Origin: Yoonia vestfoldensis
GTDB lineage: Bacteria > Pseudomonadota > Alphaproteobacteria > Rhodobacterales > Rhodobacteraceae
Assembly (NCBI RefSeq): GCF_002158905.1
Contig: NZ_CP021431.1
Coordinates: 3,302,001 to 3,366,000, forward strand
Direction: 5' to 3'
Length of the DNA: 64,000 bases
The notes under the pieces are model-generated. The model saw only the letters and a list, made by a program, of their open reading frames with translations. It made no database searches and was not told the DNA's origin. Position 1 is the stretch's first letter. Each line of letters opens with the position of its first letter. Positions 46,504-53,431 of this stretch are shown here, piece by piece. A program made the translations under genes and the position numbers.

Positions 46504-47927
46504 TCTGCCGCGACCGAGGCTGCCTGCCCCAGATAGTCAAGGATTGCAGTCGCCGCATCGCGCCCGTCACGGATGGCCCAGACGACCAGCGACGCGCCAC
46601 GCACGATGTCACCGGCGGCATAGACACCGTCCAGACTGGTCTTGCCGGTGGTGAAATCGGCCTTGATCGTGCCCCAGCGGGTCACAGCCAGTTCCGGCAC
46701 ACCCCAGAGTGTGGGGATATCCTCTGGCTCGAAGCCCAGCGCCTTGATCACCAGATCGGCCTCTTCGATATAATCGGCACCGGCGATGACCTCGGGCATC
46801 TGACGGCCTGTCGCGTCGGGCGCGCCAAGGCGCATTTTCTGCACCTTCACACCAGAGACGGCATCGCCCTCGAACCCAAGCGGCGCAGAGAGCCAGACGA
46901 ATTCAACGCCCTCTTCCTCGGCATTGGCGACCTCGCGCTGCGATCCGGGCATATTGGCGCGGTCACGGCGGTAAAGGCATTTGACGCTTTCGGCACCTTG
47001 CCGGATCGCGGTGCGCACGCAATCCATCGCCGTATCGCCACCGCCGATGACGACAACGCGCTTGCCAACCGCATTCAGCGCGCCGCTGTCATATTCGGGC
47101 ACCTCATCGCCAAAGGATTTGCGGTTGCTGGCGGTCAGATAATCAATCGCGTTCACGATGCCTTCGGCGCTGGAATCGGGCAAATCACGGGTCTTGTAGA
47201 CGCCGGTTGCGATCAGCACGGCGTCATGTTTGCCCCGGATCGCGTCAAAGGACAGATCCTCGCCCACATTGCAATTCAGCACGAATTGCACGCCGCCATC
47301 TTCAAGCTGCGCCATGCGCTGCATGACGATGTCTTTTTCCAGTTTGAAACCGGGGATGCCATAGGTCATCAACCCGCCACCGCGGTCATAGCGGTCGTAA
47401 ACCGCAACCTGCACACCCTGACGGCGCAGCATATCGGCCGCAGCCAGCCCACCGGGGCCAGCCCCGATGATACCCACGCTTTCGGGGCGTTCGGCATGCG
47501 GGCGGATCGGCTGGACCCAGCCATTTTCAAAGGCAGTATCGGTGATGTATTTTTCCACCGACCCGATCGTGACCGTGCCATGGCCCGATTGTTCGATGAC
47601 GCAATTGCCTTCGCACAGACGGTCCTGCGGGCAGATGCGGCCACAGATTTCGGGGAAAGTATTCGTGGCCTGACTGATTTCATAAGCTTCCTGCAACCGG
47701 CCTTCGGCGGTCAGGCGCAGCCAGTCGGGGATATTGTTATGCAGCGGGCAATGGGTCTGGCAATAAGGCACGCCGCATTGCGAGCAGCGGCTGGCCTGTT
47801 CGGCAGCCTTGTCACGGGCATATTCGGCATAGATTTCGTTGAAATCCTGCTTGCGCAGGTCAGGTGGCCGTTTTTCGGGCATGTCCCGGTGAACGGTGGT
47901 AAATTTCAACATACTCTGGCCAGCCAT
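46500..47927 (-). CDS. gltD: Glutamate synthase small subunit
   Basis: The start MAGQSMLKFTTVHRDMPEKRPPDLRKQDF follows GAGGAGGA. The N-terminal 4Fe-4S cysteines are CSQCGVPYCQTHCPLHNNIPDW and CGRICPQDRLCEGNC. FAD and NADPH sites are GIIGAGPGGLAAADMLR and VVIGGGDTAMDCVRTA. It feeds NADPH electrons to GltB. It shares a 215-base divergent region with uppP that contains a notable palindrome. Confidence 0.95.
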   Translation of the reverse strand: MAGQSMLKFTTVHRDMPEKRPPDLRKQDFNEIYAEYARDKAAEQASRCSQCGVPYCQTHCPLHNNIPDWLRLTAEGRLQEAYEISQATNTFPEICGRICPQDRLCEGNCVIEQSGHGTVTIGSVEKYITDTAFENGWVQPIRPHAERPESVGIIGAGPGGLAAADMLRRQGVQVAVYDRYDRGGGLMTYGIPGFKLEKDIVMQRMAQLEDGGVQFVLNCNVGEDLSFDAIRGKHDAVLIATGVYKTRDLPDSSAEGIVNAIDYLTASNRKSFGDEVPEYDSGALNAVGKRVVVIGGGDTAMDCVRTAIRQGAESVKCLYRRDRANMPGSQREVANAEEEGVEFVWLSAPLGFEGDAVSGVKVQKMRLGAPDATGRQMPEVIAGADYIEEADLVIKALGFEPEDIPTLWGVPELAVTRWGTIKADFTTGKTSLDGVYAAGDIVRGASLVVWAIRDGRDAATAILDYLGQAASVAAE

Positions 47928-48056
47928 TGCCGTCCTCCTCATCCTGCGCAGACCTCGTTCTAGAGCGGTGGTCTGGAAAAGAAAAGGCAGTATAGCTGAC
48001 CTATATTGACAATTTTGCGCGCAAAGTGACGCCGCGACGTAATTTCTGCGGCAAAT

Positions 48057-48076
48057 TAGGTAACATATGTGACCTA
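48057..48076. promoter_or_regulatory. Candidate operator palindrome in the gltD/uppP divergent region
   Basis: TAGGTAACATATGTGACCTA is a 20-bp inverted repeat with one mismatched pair. Its TGACCTATAT half (48070-48079) recurs as a direct copy at 47997-48006, 73 bases away. Two helically related copies between divergent genes fit a regulator binding site; the regulator is unknown. Confidence 0.5.
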
Positions 48077-48142
48077 TATCTGCACTTCCCTCAAATTTTC
48101 ATGCGGATAGGGTGCGCAGAACGAATCACCACGGCGGTTTCC

Positions 48143-48946
48143 ATGACGACATTTCACCTTTTGCTGGTGGCCTTGATTCAAGGCGCGACAGAGTTTCTGC
48201 CGGTGTCATCATCGGGTCACCTGATCCTGCTGCCGGGGCTGACGGGCATGGCCGATCAGGGGCTGATCATCGATGTGGCGGCGCATCTGGGCACGCTGAC
48301 GGCGGTCATTGTCTATTTCTGGGGCGATGTGCGCTTGGCGCTGACCGGAACGCGCCGGCTGTTGCAGGGTAAGATCGATACCCAAGGCGCGTTTCTGGCG
48401 CTCTGCCTGCTGATCGCGACGATCCCGGTCATCATCGCGGGGTTCATCCTGAAAGTGACCGGATTGGCCGATACGCTGCGCGGGATCGCGGTGATCGGCT
48501 GGGCGATGCTGCTCTTTGGGATCGTGCTCTATATCGCCGACCAGAAAGGCGAAACGGTCAAGACCGCCGCACGCTGGACATTGAAAGACGCCGCGATCAT
48601 GGGGCTGTGGCAGGCGGTGGCGCTGATCCCCGGCACGTCACGGTCGGGTATCACGATCACGGCGGCACGGATGCTGGGCTATGCCCGGCCCGACGCGGCG
48701 CGGCTGTCGATGCTGATGTCGATCCCGACCATCATCGCCTCGGGCGCATTGCTAAGCCTTGACGTCATCGGCACCGCCACGGCGGCAGACCTGCGCGATA
48801 TTGCCATCGTGGCTGTGATGTCGGGCCTGGCCGCCTGGGCCGCGCTGGCGATCATGATGCGGCTTTTGCGCAGCGTCAGCTATACGCCTTATGTGATCTA
48901 CCGGATCGGGCTTGGGATCGTGCTGCTGGTCATCGCCTATAGCTAG
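48143..48946 (+). CDS. uppP: Undecaprenyl-diphosphatase
   Basis: The start MTTFHLLLVALIQGATEFLPVSSSGHLIL gives 267 residues, the usual family size. The two signature motifs are EFLPVSSSGHL and the LIPGTSRSGITITAARMLG region carrying the catalytic-type Arg and Ser. It has about eight membrane helices. It recycles the undecaprenyl carrier for peptidoglycan synthesis and can confer bacitracin resistance. Its stop codon shares the palindrome CTAG with the stop of the convergent gene. Confidence 0.94.
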   Translation: MTTFHLLLVALIQGATEFLPVSSSGHLILLPGLTGMADQGLIIDVAAHLGTLTAVIVYFWGDVRLALTGTRRLLQGKIDTQGAFLALCLLIATIPVIIAGFILKVTGLADTLRGIAVIGWAMLLFGIVLYIADQKGETVKTAARWTLKDAAIMGLWQAVALIPGTSRSGITITAARMLGYARPDAARLSMLMSIPTIIASGALLSLDVIGTATAADLRDIAIVAVMSGLAAWAALAIMMRLLRSVSYTPYVIYRIGLGIVLLVIAYS

Positions 48947-49923
48947 GACCGCAGGTTCTTGGCCGATTCCTTGATCACGTCATATTGGCCCGACGGACGG
49001 AACCGCCACAGATAATCGGGCAAAACGGCCATCATCGCGGTGGGGGTAATCCCCAGATCGGCAAAGCCCTTGGCCGCGTCGCTGACGACATTATCAACGG
49101 CCAGATTGGCGACCTGATCGCGCGTCACGGGCGGCACCACCAGACCCAGCGACACCACGCGCGCCATATTGAACCCGCCCGCCATGATCCGCGCAGCCCA
49201 GAACGGGATATTCACGATCAGGCGGCGACGGCGCACGACGGCCAGCATCTGCTGCATCAAGGCGCGGAAGGTCGCGACATCCGGCCCGCCCAGTTCATAG
49301 ATCCCGCCGGGGACCTCGCCCAACACGCCTTTGACGGCGGCGGCGGCCACATCATCGACATAGACCGGCTGGAACCGCGTATCGGCACCGATGACAGGCA
49401 GCACCGGGCCAAGACGGGTCATGCCCGCGAAACGGTTGAAAAATTCATCCTCGGCCCCGAAAATGATCGAGGGGCGCAGGATCACGGCACCGGGCATATG
49501 GTCCAGCACACCCTGTTCGCCTGCAGCCTTGGTGCGGGCATATGCGCTGGCCGATGTCTCGCTGGCGCCGATGGCCGACAGATGCACCATGCGCGCCACG
49601 CCCATTTCCGCCGCGATCCGGGCGATCCGCGTCGCACCTTCGGCCTGGACGGCGGCAAAGGTGTTTTTGCGCAATTCCGCCAGAACGCCGACGCAATTGA
49701 CCACAGCATCCGCCCCGTTGGTGACGGCAGCCACGCTGGCATCATCCCGGATGTTGCAGAAAACCGGCTCGACCTGACCGACCACGCCATAGGTGCGCAC
49801 GAACATCGCCTGATTGGTGTTGCGCACGGCAACGCGCACGCGCCAGCCGTTTTGCGCCATGCGGCGGGCGATATACCGCCCCACAAAACCGGATCCGCCG
49901 AAGATGGTGACAAGCTTTGACAT
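48943..49923 (-). CDS. Complex I NDUFA9-like NAD(P)-binding protein
   Basis: The 326-residue protein is an atypical SDR with a GGSGFVGRYIARRMAQNGWRVRVAVR nucleotide site and a RMVHLSAIGASETSASAYARTKAAGEQGV segment with the Y-x3-K-type pattern. NDUFA9-like proteins in alphaproteobacteria are accessory to or assembled with respiratory complex I. It is convergent with uppP, overlapping it by 4 bases. Confidence 0.85.
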   Translation of the reverse strand: MSKLVTIFGGSGFVGRYIARRMAQNGWRVRVAVRNTNQAMFVRTYGVVGQVEPVFCNIRDDASVAAVTNGADAVVNCVGVLAELRKNTFAAVQAEGATRIARIAAEMGVARMVHLSAIGASETSASAYARTKAAGEQGVLDHMPGAVILRPSIIFGAEDEFFNRFAGMTRLGPVLPVIGADTRFQPVYVDDVAAAAVKGVLGEVPGGIYELGGPDVATFRALMQQMLAVVRRRRLIVNIPFWAARIMAGGFNMARVVSLGLVVPPVTRDQVANLAVDNVVSDAAKGFADLGITPTAMMAVLPDYLWRFRPSGQYDVIKESAKNLRS

Positions 49924-50073
49924 AAGGCAGCCTTTGTTCCCGTTCGCTTTCGTTTACCGCCCCTACCCGTGTCAGACAAGGCGCAATCAGGCGCTGCGAA
50001 AGATCCTGCGATTTTCAGATCGAAAGCCGTTGACACGCCCGCGCCGCAGCCTTATTGCCGCCCCAGCACACCT

Positions 50074-50160
50074 GCCCAGGTGGCGGAATTGGTAGACGCG
50101 CTAGCTTCAGGTGCTAGTATTGGCAACGATGTGGAGGTTCGAGTCCTCTCCTGGGCACCA
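50074..50160 (+). tRNA. tRNA-Leu (anticodon CAG)
   Basis: An acceptor stem GCCCAGG/CCTGGGC, D-arm GGAATTGGTAGACGC, anticodon stem CTAGC/GCTAG with loop TTCAGGT, a long variable arm and GGTTCGAGTCC can all be read. CCA is encoded. The gene is intact although an element is integrated at its 3' end. Confidence 0.95.
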
Positions 50161-50161
50161 T
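50146..50161. other. attL: 16-bp direct repeat within tRNA-Leu 3' end
   Basis: CTCTCCTGGGCACCAT covers the end of the T-arm, acceptor strand and CCA. An identical copy occurs at 63005-63020, next to the far end of the element. Confidence 0.9.
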
Positions 50162-50256
50162 GTTGACTTTCAGCATTTCCATCTCCTTGATTTCACTTTG
50201 ATATTTTTCCGGTGCGGGCGTCTGGATTTCGGGTGCGGGCCGAGGGGGTTGGATTT

Positions 50257-51261
50257 TCATCGGCTCCACCCCCTGATCGCGAGCTTCTTTCGGTTGGCCG
50301 ACTTCGTGTAGTGAATGGCCATTTTGCCGCCCTCCCATCCGAACATCGCTTCCAGCTCATTCACCGTAGCCCCGGCCTCTGCGGCCCGCGTGGCGGCGAT
50401 CTTCCTCAGCCCATGCGCCGACTTCTCGACCCCCGCCTCGCGGCAGGCATCACGGAACATGTTGCCGAAGCTCTCCTTGGTCAGCGGCTTGCCCGAGGCC
50501 CCGACGATGAAGTGCATGTCGCCTGTCGGCCCTGCGTCGAGGCTCGCCTTGAGGGGCGCCAAGATCGGGATCGTCACTTCGGTGCCGGTCTTCTCGGTCT
50601 TCAACGTCGCCCAACCTTCGCGGATGTGCTGGCGGCCAATCTGAACCGCATCGCCACGGCGCAGGCCCGTGTAGAGCAACACGTCGATCCAGACCCGCTC
50701 CTTCGTACCGTGAGGCCATCGGGCGTGGTAGCGCTCGACGTCCTCGTCGGTCCAGACCGCGAAGCCGCCGCCCTTGCCGGTCTTGGGCGTCTTCACCCCT
50801 AGCGTCGGGTTCTCAGTCACGAAGTCCATTTCGACCGCCCAGTTGAACAAGCCGCTCATGGCCTTCCTGAAGTTTTCGGCCTGCGCCGGTGTCTTTGCCC
50901 GCTTCTCGACCCCCTTTGCGATCGTCGCCTTGGTGACCGCCGCGTAGGGCGCAGCTCCCGCGCTCTCGATGACGTGCTTCAGGATGTTGTTGCGCTGCTT
51001 CTGGGTGGCCTTGGCGAGGTCGGCGAAGGCGGTGGATCGCCGGTAGCGGTCGATCAGCCATTCGAGCGACTTCGGGTCGGCCTGCCGGTAGCGCGGCGCA
51101 GGCTCGACCCCTTTCAGCGCGTCCATGTAGGCCGCGTCGAAGCCCGGATCGAGCAGGTCCGGGAGGCGGATGCGTTTTCCGTGGTCGCGTCGGAAATACC
51201 AGTTGACGCGGCCGTGCCGGGTTCGTTCCCGTGACACATAGGGCGGGATATTCTTGCCCAT
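50257..51261 (-). CDS. Tyrosine integrase of the tRNA-Leu element
   Basis: The 334-residue protein has a core-binding domain (about 60-160) and the catalytic domain with Arg in LYTGLRRGDAVQIG, HGLRK for the His-x-x-Arg box and a terminal Tyr in MAIHYTKSANRKKLAIRGW. It lies 96 bases from attL and reads toward it, the usual place for a tRNA-targeting integrase. Two small genes upstream overlap or abut it. Confidence 0.94.
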   Translation of the reverse strand: MGKNIPPYVSRERTRHGRVNWYFRRDHGKRIRLPDLLDPGFDAAYMDALKGVEPAPRYRQADPKSLEWLIDRYRRSTAFADLAKATQKQRNNILKHVIESAGAAPYAAVTKATIAKGVEKRAKTPAQAENFRKAMSGLFNWAVEMDFVTENPTLGVKTPKTGKGGGFAVWTDEDVERYHARWPHGTKERVWIDVLLYTGLRRGDAVQIGRQHIREGWATLKTEKTGTEVTIPILAPLKASLDAGPTGDMHFIVGASGKPLTKESFGNMFRDACREAGVEKSAHGLRKIAATRAAEAGATVNELEAMFGWEGGKMAIHYTKSANRKKLAIRGWSR

Positions 51262-51263
51262 CG

Positions 51264-51461
51264 TCAGAGCTCGATCTCAATCGCGTCCTCGGCCAGCTCG
51301 GCGCGGGGATCGTGAAAGATCATCGGTGCGCCTGTGGCGCGGGTGAGGCGGATGCGACCATCCCGTTCGAGGACGACCTCCATTGCGGCGCCGGTCTGCT
51401 CGACGGCCCGGATTGCCCGGGCAACGTCGGCCTGCCGGAACTTGGCTGCGGTCCTCGGCAT
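51264..51461 (-). CDS. Small protein preceding integrase, 65 aa
   Basis: It runs MPRTAAKFRQADVARAIRAVEQTGAAMEVVLERDGRIRLTRA and ends 2 bases before the integrase start. Similar short proteins commonly precede integrases in Rhodobacteraceae islands. QADVARAIRAVEQ suggests a DNA-binding or excision-factor helix, but this is inference. Its ATG overlaps the RHH gene stop by one base (TGATG). Confidence 0.75.
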   Translation of the reverse strand: MPRTAAKFRQADVARAIRAVEQTGAAMEVVLERDGRIRLTRATGAPMIFHDPRAELAEDAIEIEL

Positions 51462-51634
51462 CACGAAGCCTCTTTCTGGCTTTCGAGCTCGTCGGGCGAC
51501 CAGCCGGAACCGTCTTTTAGGGTGCGGATGATCTGGCGGCTAAGCGGGCGGTCATTCCGGTTGGCTAAGTCCCGGAGGTGGTCTGCGAGGCTCAGCGGCA
51601 TCGGGACCGTCATTCGAACAAGTTCTTCTTTCAT
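51461..51634 (-). CDS. Ribbon-helix-helix regulator, leftward, 57 aa
   Basis: The translation begins MKEELVRMTVPMPLSLADHL and continues RDLANRNDRPLSRQIIRTLK, an RHH/CopG-Arc pattern: one beta strand (LVRMTVPMP), then two helices with the conserved turn (RPLSRQI). It ends with SPDELESQKEAS. GGAGC lies upstream of the ATG. It faces an opposite RHH gene across three operator-like palindromes. Confidence 0.8.
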   Translation of the reverse strand: MKEELVRMTVPMPLSLADHLRDLANRNDRPLSRQIIRTLKDGSGWSPDELESQKEAS

Positions 51635-51648
51635 TGCGGTGCTCCTTT

Positions 51649-51737
51649 CACGAATTTCGTGGTTGCCCTTGCAACATGCCGTTCACGAAATTCGTGGTCA
51701 AGTAGAACATTGACATTTTTCACGACTACCGTGAAAA
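51649..51737. promoter_or_regulatory. Three CACG-N5-CGTG operators between divergent RHH genes
   Basis: Site 1 is CACGAATTTCGTG (51649-51661). Site 2 is CACGAAATTCGTG (51684-51696). Site 3 is CACGACTACCGTG (51721-51733), extended to TTTTCACG-N5-CGTGAAAA (51717-51737). Centres are 35 and 37 bases apart. Sites 1 and 3 each lie next to one of the two divergent genes, which fits repressor control of both promoters. Confidence 0.8.
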
Positions 51738-51743
51738 GATCGC

Positions 51744-52097
51744 ATGGCTAGAGACGATGGATATACTCGATACACCGTGCGCATACCGACGCCGCTCTAT
51801 GAGCGCGTGAAGGCTGCCGCTGGCGAGAAGTCAGTCAACGCTGAGATCGTCGAGGCCCTTGAAGCGGCGTATCCCGCTCCGAACCAGCGCGAGGTCGTGC
51901 TGGATGTGATCGTCCTTTTGGCCGATTTGCAACGGCAGATGAAGGAGGCTGGCGGCGCTGAGGCTGACCTTCAAGCACTCAAATCCAAGTGCGACGAGGT
52001 AATCGCGCAACTTAAGAAAAACCCCGATTTAGCTGGTGAAGAGGGTGCGCAGACTGAGTTTGATCTAGCGTTGCTGTTGGCCCATTTCCGAACCTGA
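51744..52097 (+). CDS. Arc-family ribbon-helix-helix regulator, rightward, 117 aa
   Basis: The N-terminus (MARDDGYTRYTVRIPTPLYERVKAAAGEKSVNAEIVEALEAAYP) matches the Arc/Mnt RHH fold, with YTVRIP as the DNA-contacting strand and KSVNAEIVEAL as the second helix. The C-terminal 70 residues are helical (VVLDVIVLLADLQRQMKEAGGAEADLQALKSKCDEVIAQLKK) and could mediate oligomerisation. It starts 10 bases after operator 3. Confidence 0.85.
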   Translation: MARDDGYTRYTVRIPTPLYERVKAAAGEKSVNAEIVEALEAAYPAPNQREVVLDVIVLLADLQRQMKEAGGAEADLQALKSKCDEVIAQLKKNPDLAGEEGAQTEFDLALLLAHFRT

Positions 52098-52116
52098 CGG
52101 AGCGTGCAAGGCCTGC

Positions 52117-52401
52117 ATGAAACGCCCGACCCTGCTGGCGACGATCCGGTCGCATCATCTTTACCTCGAATGCGCCTGCGGGCGTGGCGCTGAGGTTTCG
52201 GTCTTAAGCGCGATCGGGCGGATCGGGCATAGCGCCAATGTCGGTGACGTGGTGGACAAGGCTCGGTGCGCGGCCTGTGGCGCGAAGTCGGTCAAAGGGG
52301 TGCGGATCGTCTACAAGGGCGCATCGGACACCGCGATGGCGGGTGCGGCGGGCAAGGTTGACCACGATCGTGAGGATGATGGCGGGGTGTCGGACTGGTA
52401 A
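52117..52401 (+). CDS. Small zinc-ribbon-like protein, 94 aa
   Basis: LECACGRGAEV and RCAACGAKSVKGVRI supply a CxC and a CxxC pair, a probable zinc ribbon. It is 19 bases after the Arc-like gene, so the two are likely cotranscribed. Its end meets the truncated end of the antisense parB remnant exactly, so the parB C-terminus was lost at this junction. The function is unknown. Confidence 0.7.
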   Translation: MKRPTLLATIRSHHLYLECACGRGAEVSVLSAIGRIGHSANVGDVVDKARCAACGAKSVKGVRIVYKGASDTAMAGAAGKVDHDREDDGGVSDW

Positions 52402-53353
52402 CCCGCGTCGAGGGCCTCCTTGGCCTCCGGCGACAGCGCCGCGACCTTGAGGGACCGCTCGACCGTCTGGCGCGTCATGCCCAGATTGCGGGCGGCCTCG
52501 CGGGTGCCGCCCTTATTGCCTCGGCCCTCGACGATGCCACGTTCAGAAACCGGCCCGTCTTGGGCCAGTTTCCGCTTCCCTTTGATCCCGACCCTTCCGC
52601 GACGAGCCCTGCGCGGTTGCTTTCAATTGGCGCAACTTGCGCCGATTGATGCTCGCCCTTGTTGTGTCCTCTAGTGGCCCAAGTTGGGCCACTAAGGCTT
52701 GCGCCCAAAGGTTGCGCAACTTGCGCATCCAGCCCATGCTGCTCCCCTGTGATCCTGCCCGGCCCAAGCGCATTGGGTTATGGCCAACTTGGCCGAAACC
52801 TCCCGCCTGCCGGATCGTCTGAAACGTGCGCAAGTTGCGCAGGTTTAGGTGCCCAACTTTGGCATCCCCTGCCATCCTGTAAGACAGGTGGCCCAACTTG
52901 GGCCACCTGCCGCTCCTTAAGATCCGGACCTGCCCGAACTCCTTGGGGTTTTTGCGCAACTTGCGCAGAAACCTACTGCCGACCGGATCGTCTGAAACTG
53001 GCGCAACTTGCGCCGGTTTCCCATCGGTCGTGATCCGTACCCGGACGACCGCGACCTATTTTATGGCCAACTTGGCCAGAAATTCGCTCCCCTGTGATCC
53101 TGACCCACTCGGCCACCAGCCCGGCGCGTTCGATATGGCTGATCTCCCGGCGGTGCAGGTTCTCCGCGATTTCCGTCAGGCGACCATCCGCCTCGCGGCC
53201 GTCGTCACCGTCGACCGCAGGCATCTGTAGCGCGTCGATGCTCTCCCATTTCAGCTTGATTGCAGCGGCAAGTCGGTGCCGACCCGCGATCAAGAGCAAG
53301 CGCTGGTGCTGCGGAGCCTGATTTGCCAGCCCTGTCGAACAATCCACGAGCAT
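52399..53353 (-). pseudogene. Broken ParB-like gene interrupted by a palindrome array
   Basis: On the minus strand, 53332-53050 encodes a ParB-like core (LLLIAGRHRLAAAIKLKW, then GRLTEIAENLHRREISHIERAGLVAEW, then VRITGERISGQVGHK). The ParB C-terminal part reappears in another frame at about 52600-52400 (GRGNKGGTREAARNLGMTRQTVERSL, then KVAALSPEAKEALDAG). Between them lie several hundred bases of diverged repeats and palindromes that break the frame. The ParB N-terminus is missing, replaced by the start of the restriction gene at 53432. Confidence 0.7.
52552..53078. repeat. Cluster of ~10 palindromes centred on CAA(C/G)TTG
   Basis: Perfect copies occur at 52629-52643, 52672-52694, 52713-52727, 52782-52794, 52827-52841, 52885-52909, 52953-52967, 53000-53014 and 53064-53078. 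Imperfect copies lie at 52552-52566 and 52850-52864. All are odd-length with a CAA-C/G-TTG centre. The arms are of two types, (G)GCC(C)/GGGCC and (T/G)GCG/CGC(A/C), and change together on both sides. The two types are interleaved. Confidence 0.9.
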
Positions 53354-53431
53354 AGATCGACGACGATAAGACTTTCGCCCTCCAAGATTGCTGCCTAGTG
53401 TCTTGGGAAATAGGACGGGAATATCACAACG

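Noticed and set aside
52543-52959. Leftward 138-codon frame through the palindrome cluster
   Set aside because: Its repeated residues (KLRNLR, QVGH) are by-products of the palindromes, and it is out of frame with both ParB parts.
52552-53078. CRISPR array
   Set aside because: Repeats are palindromes of 13-25 bp with variable arms and irregular spacing; there is no constant repeat with unique spacers, and no cas genes.
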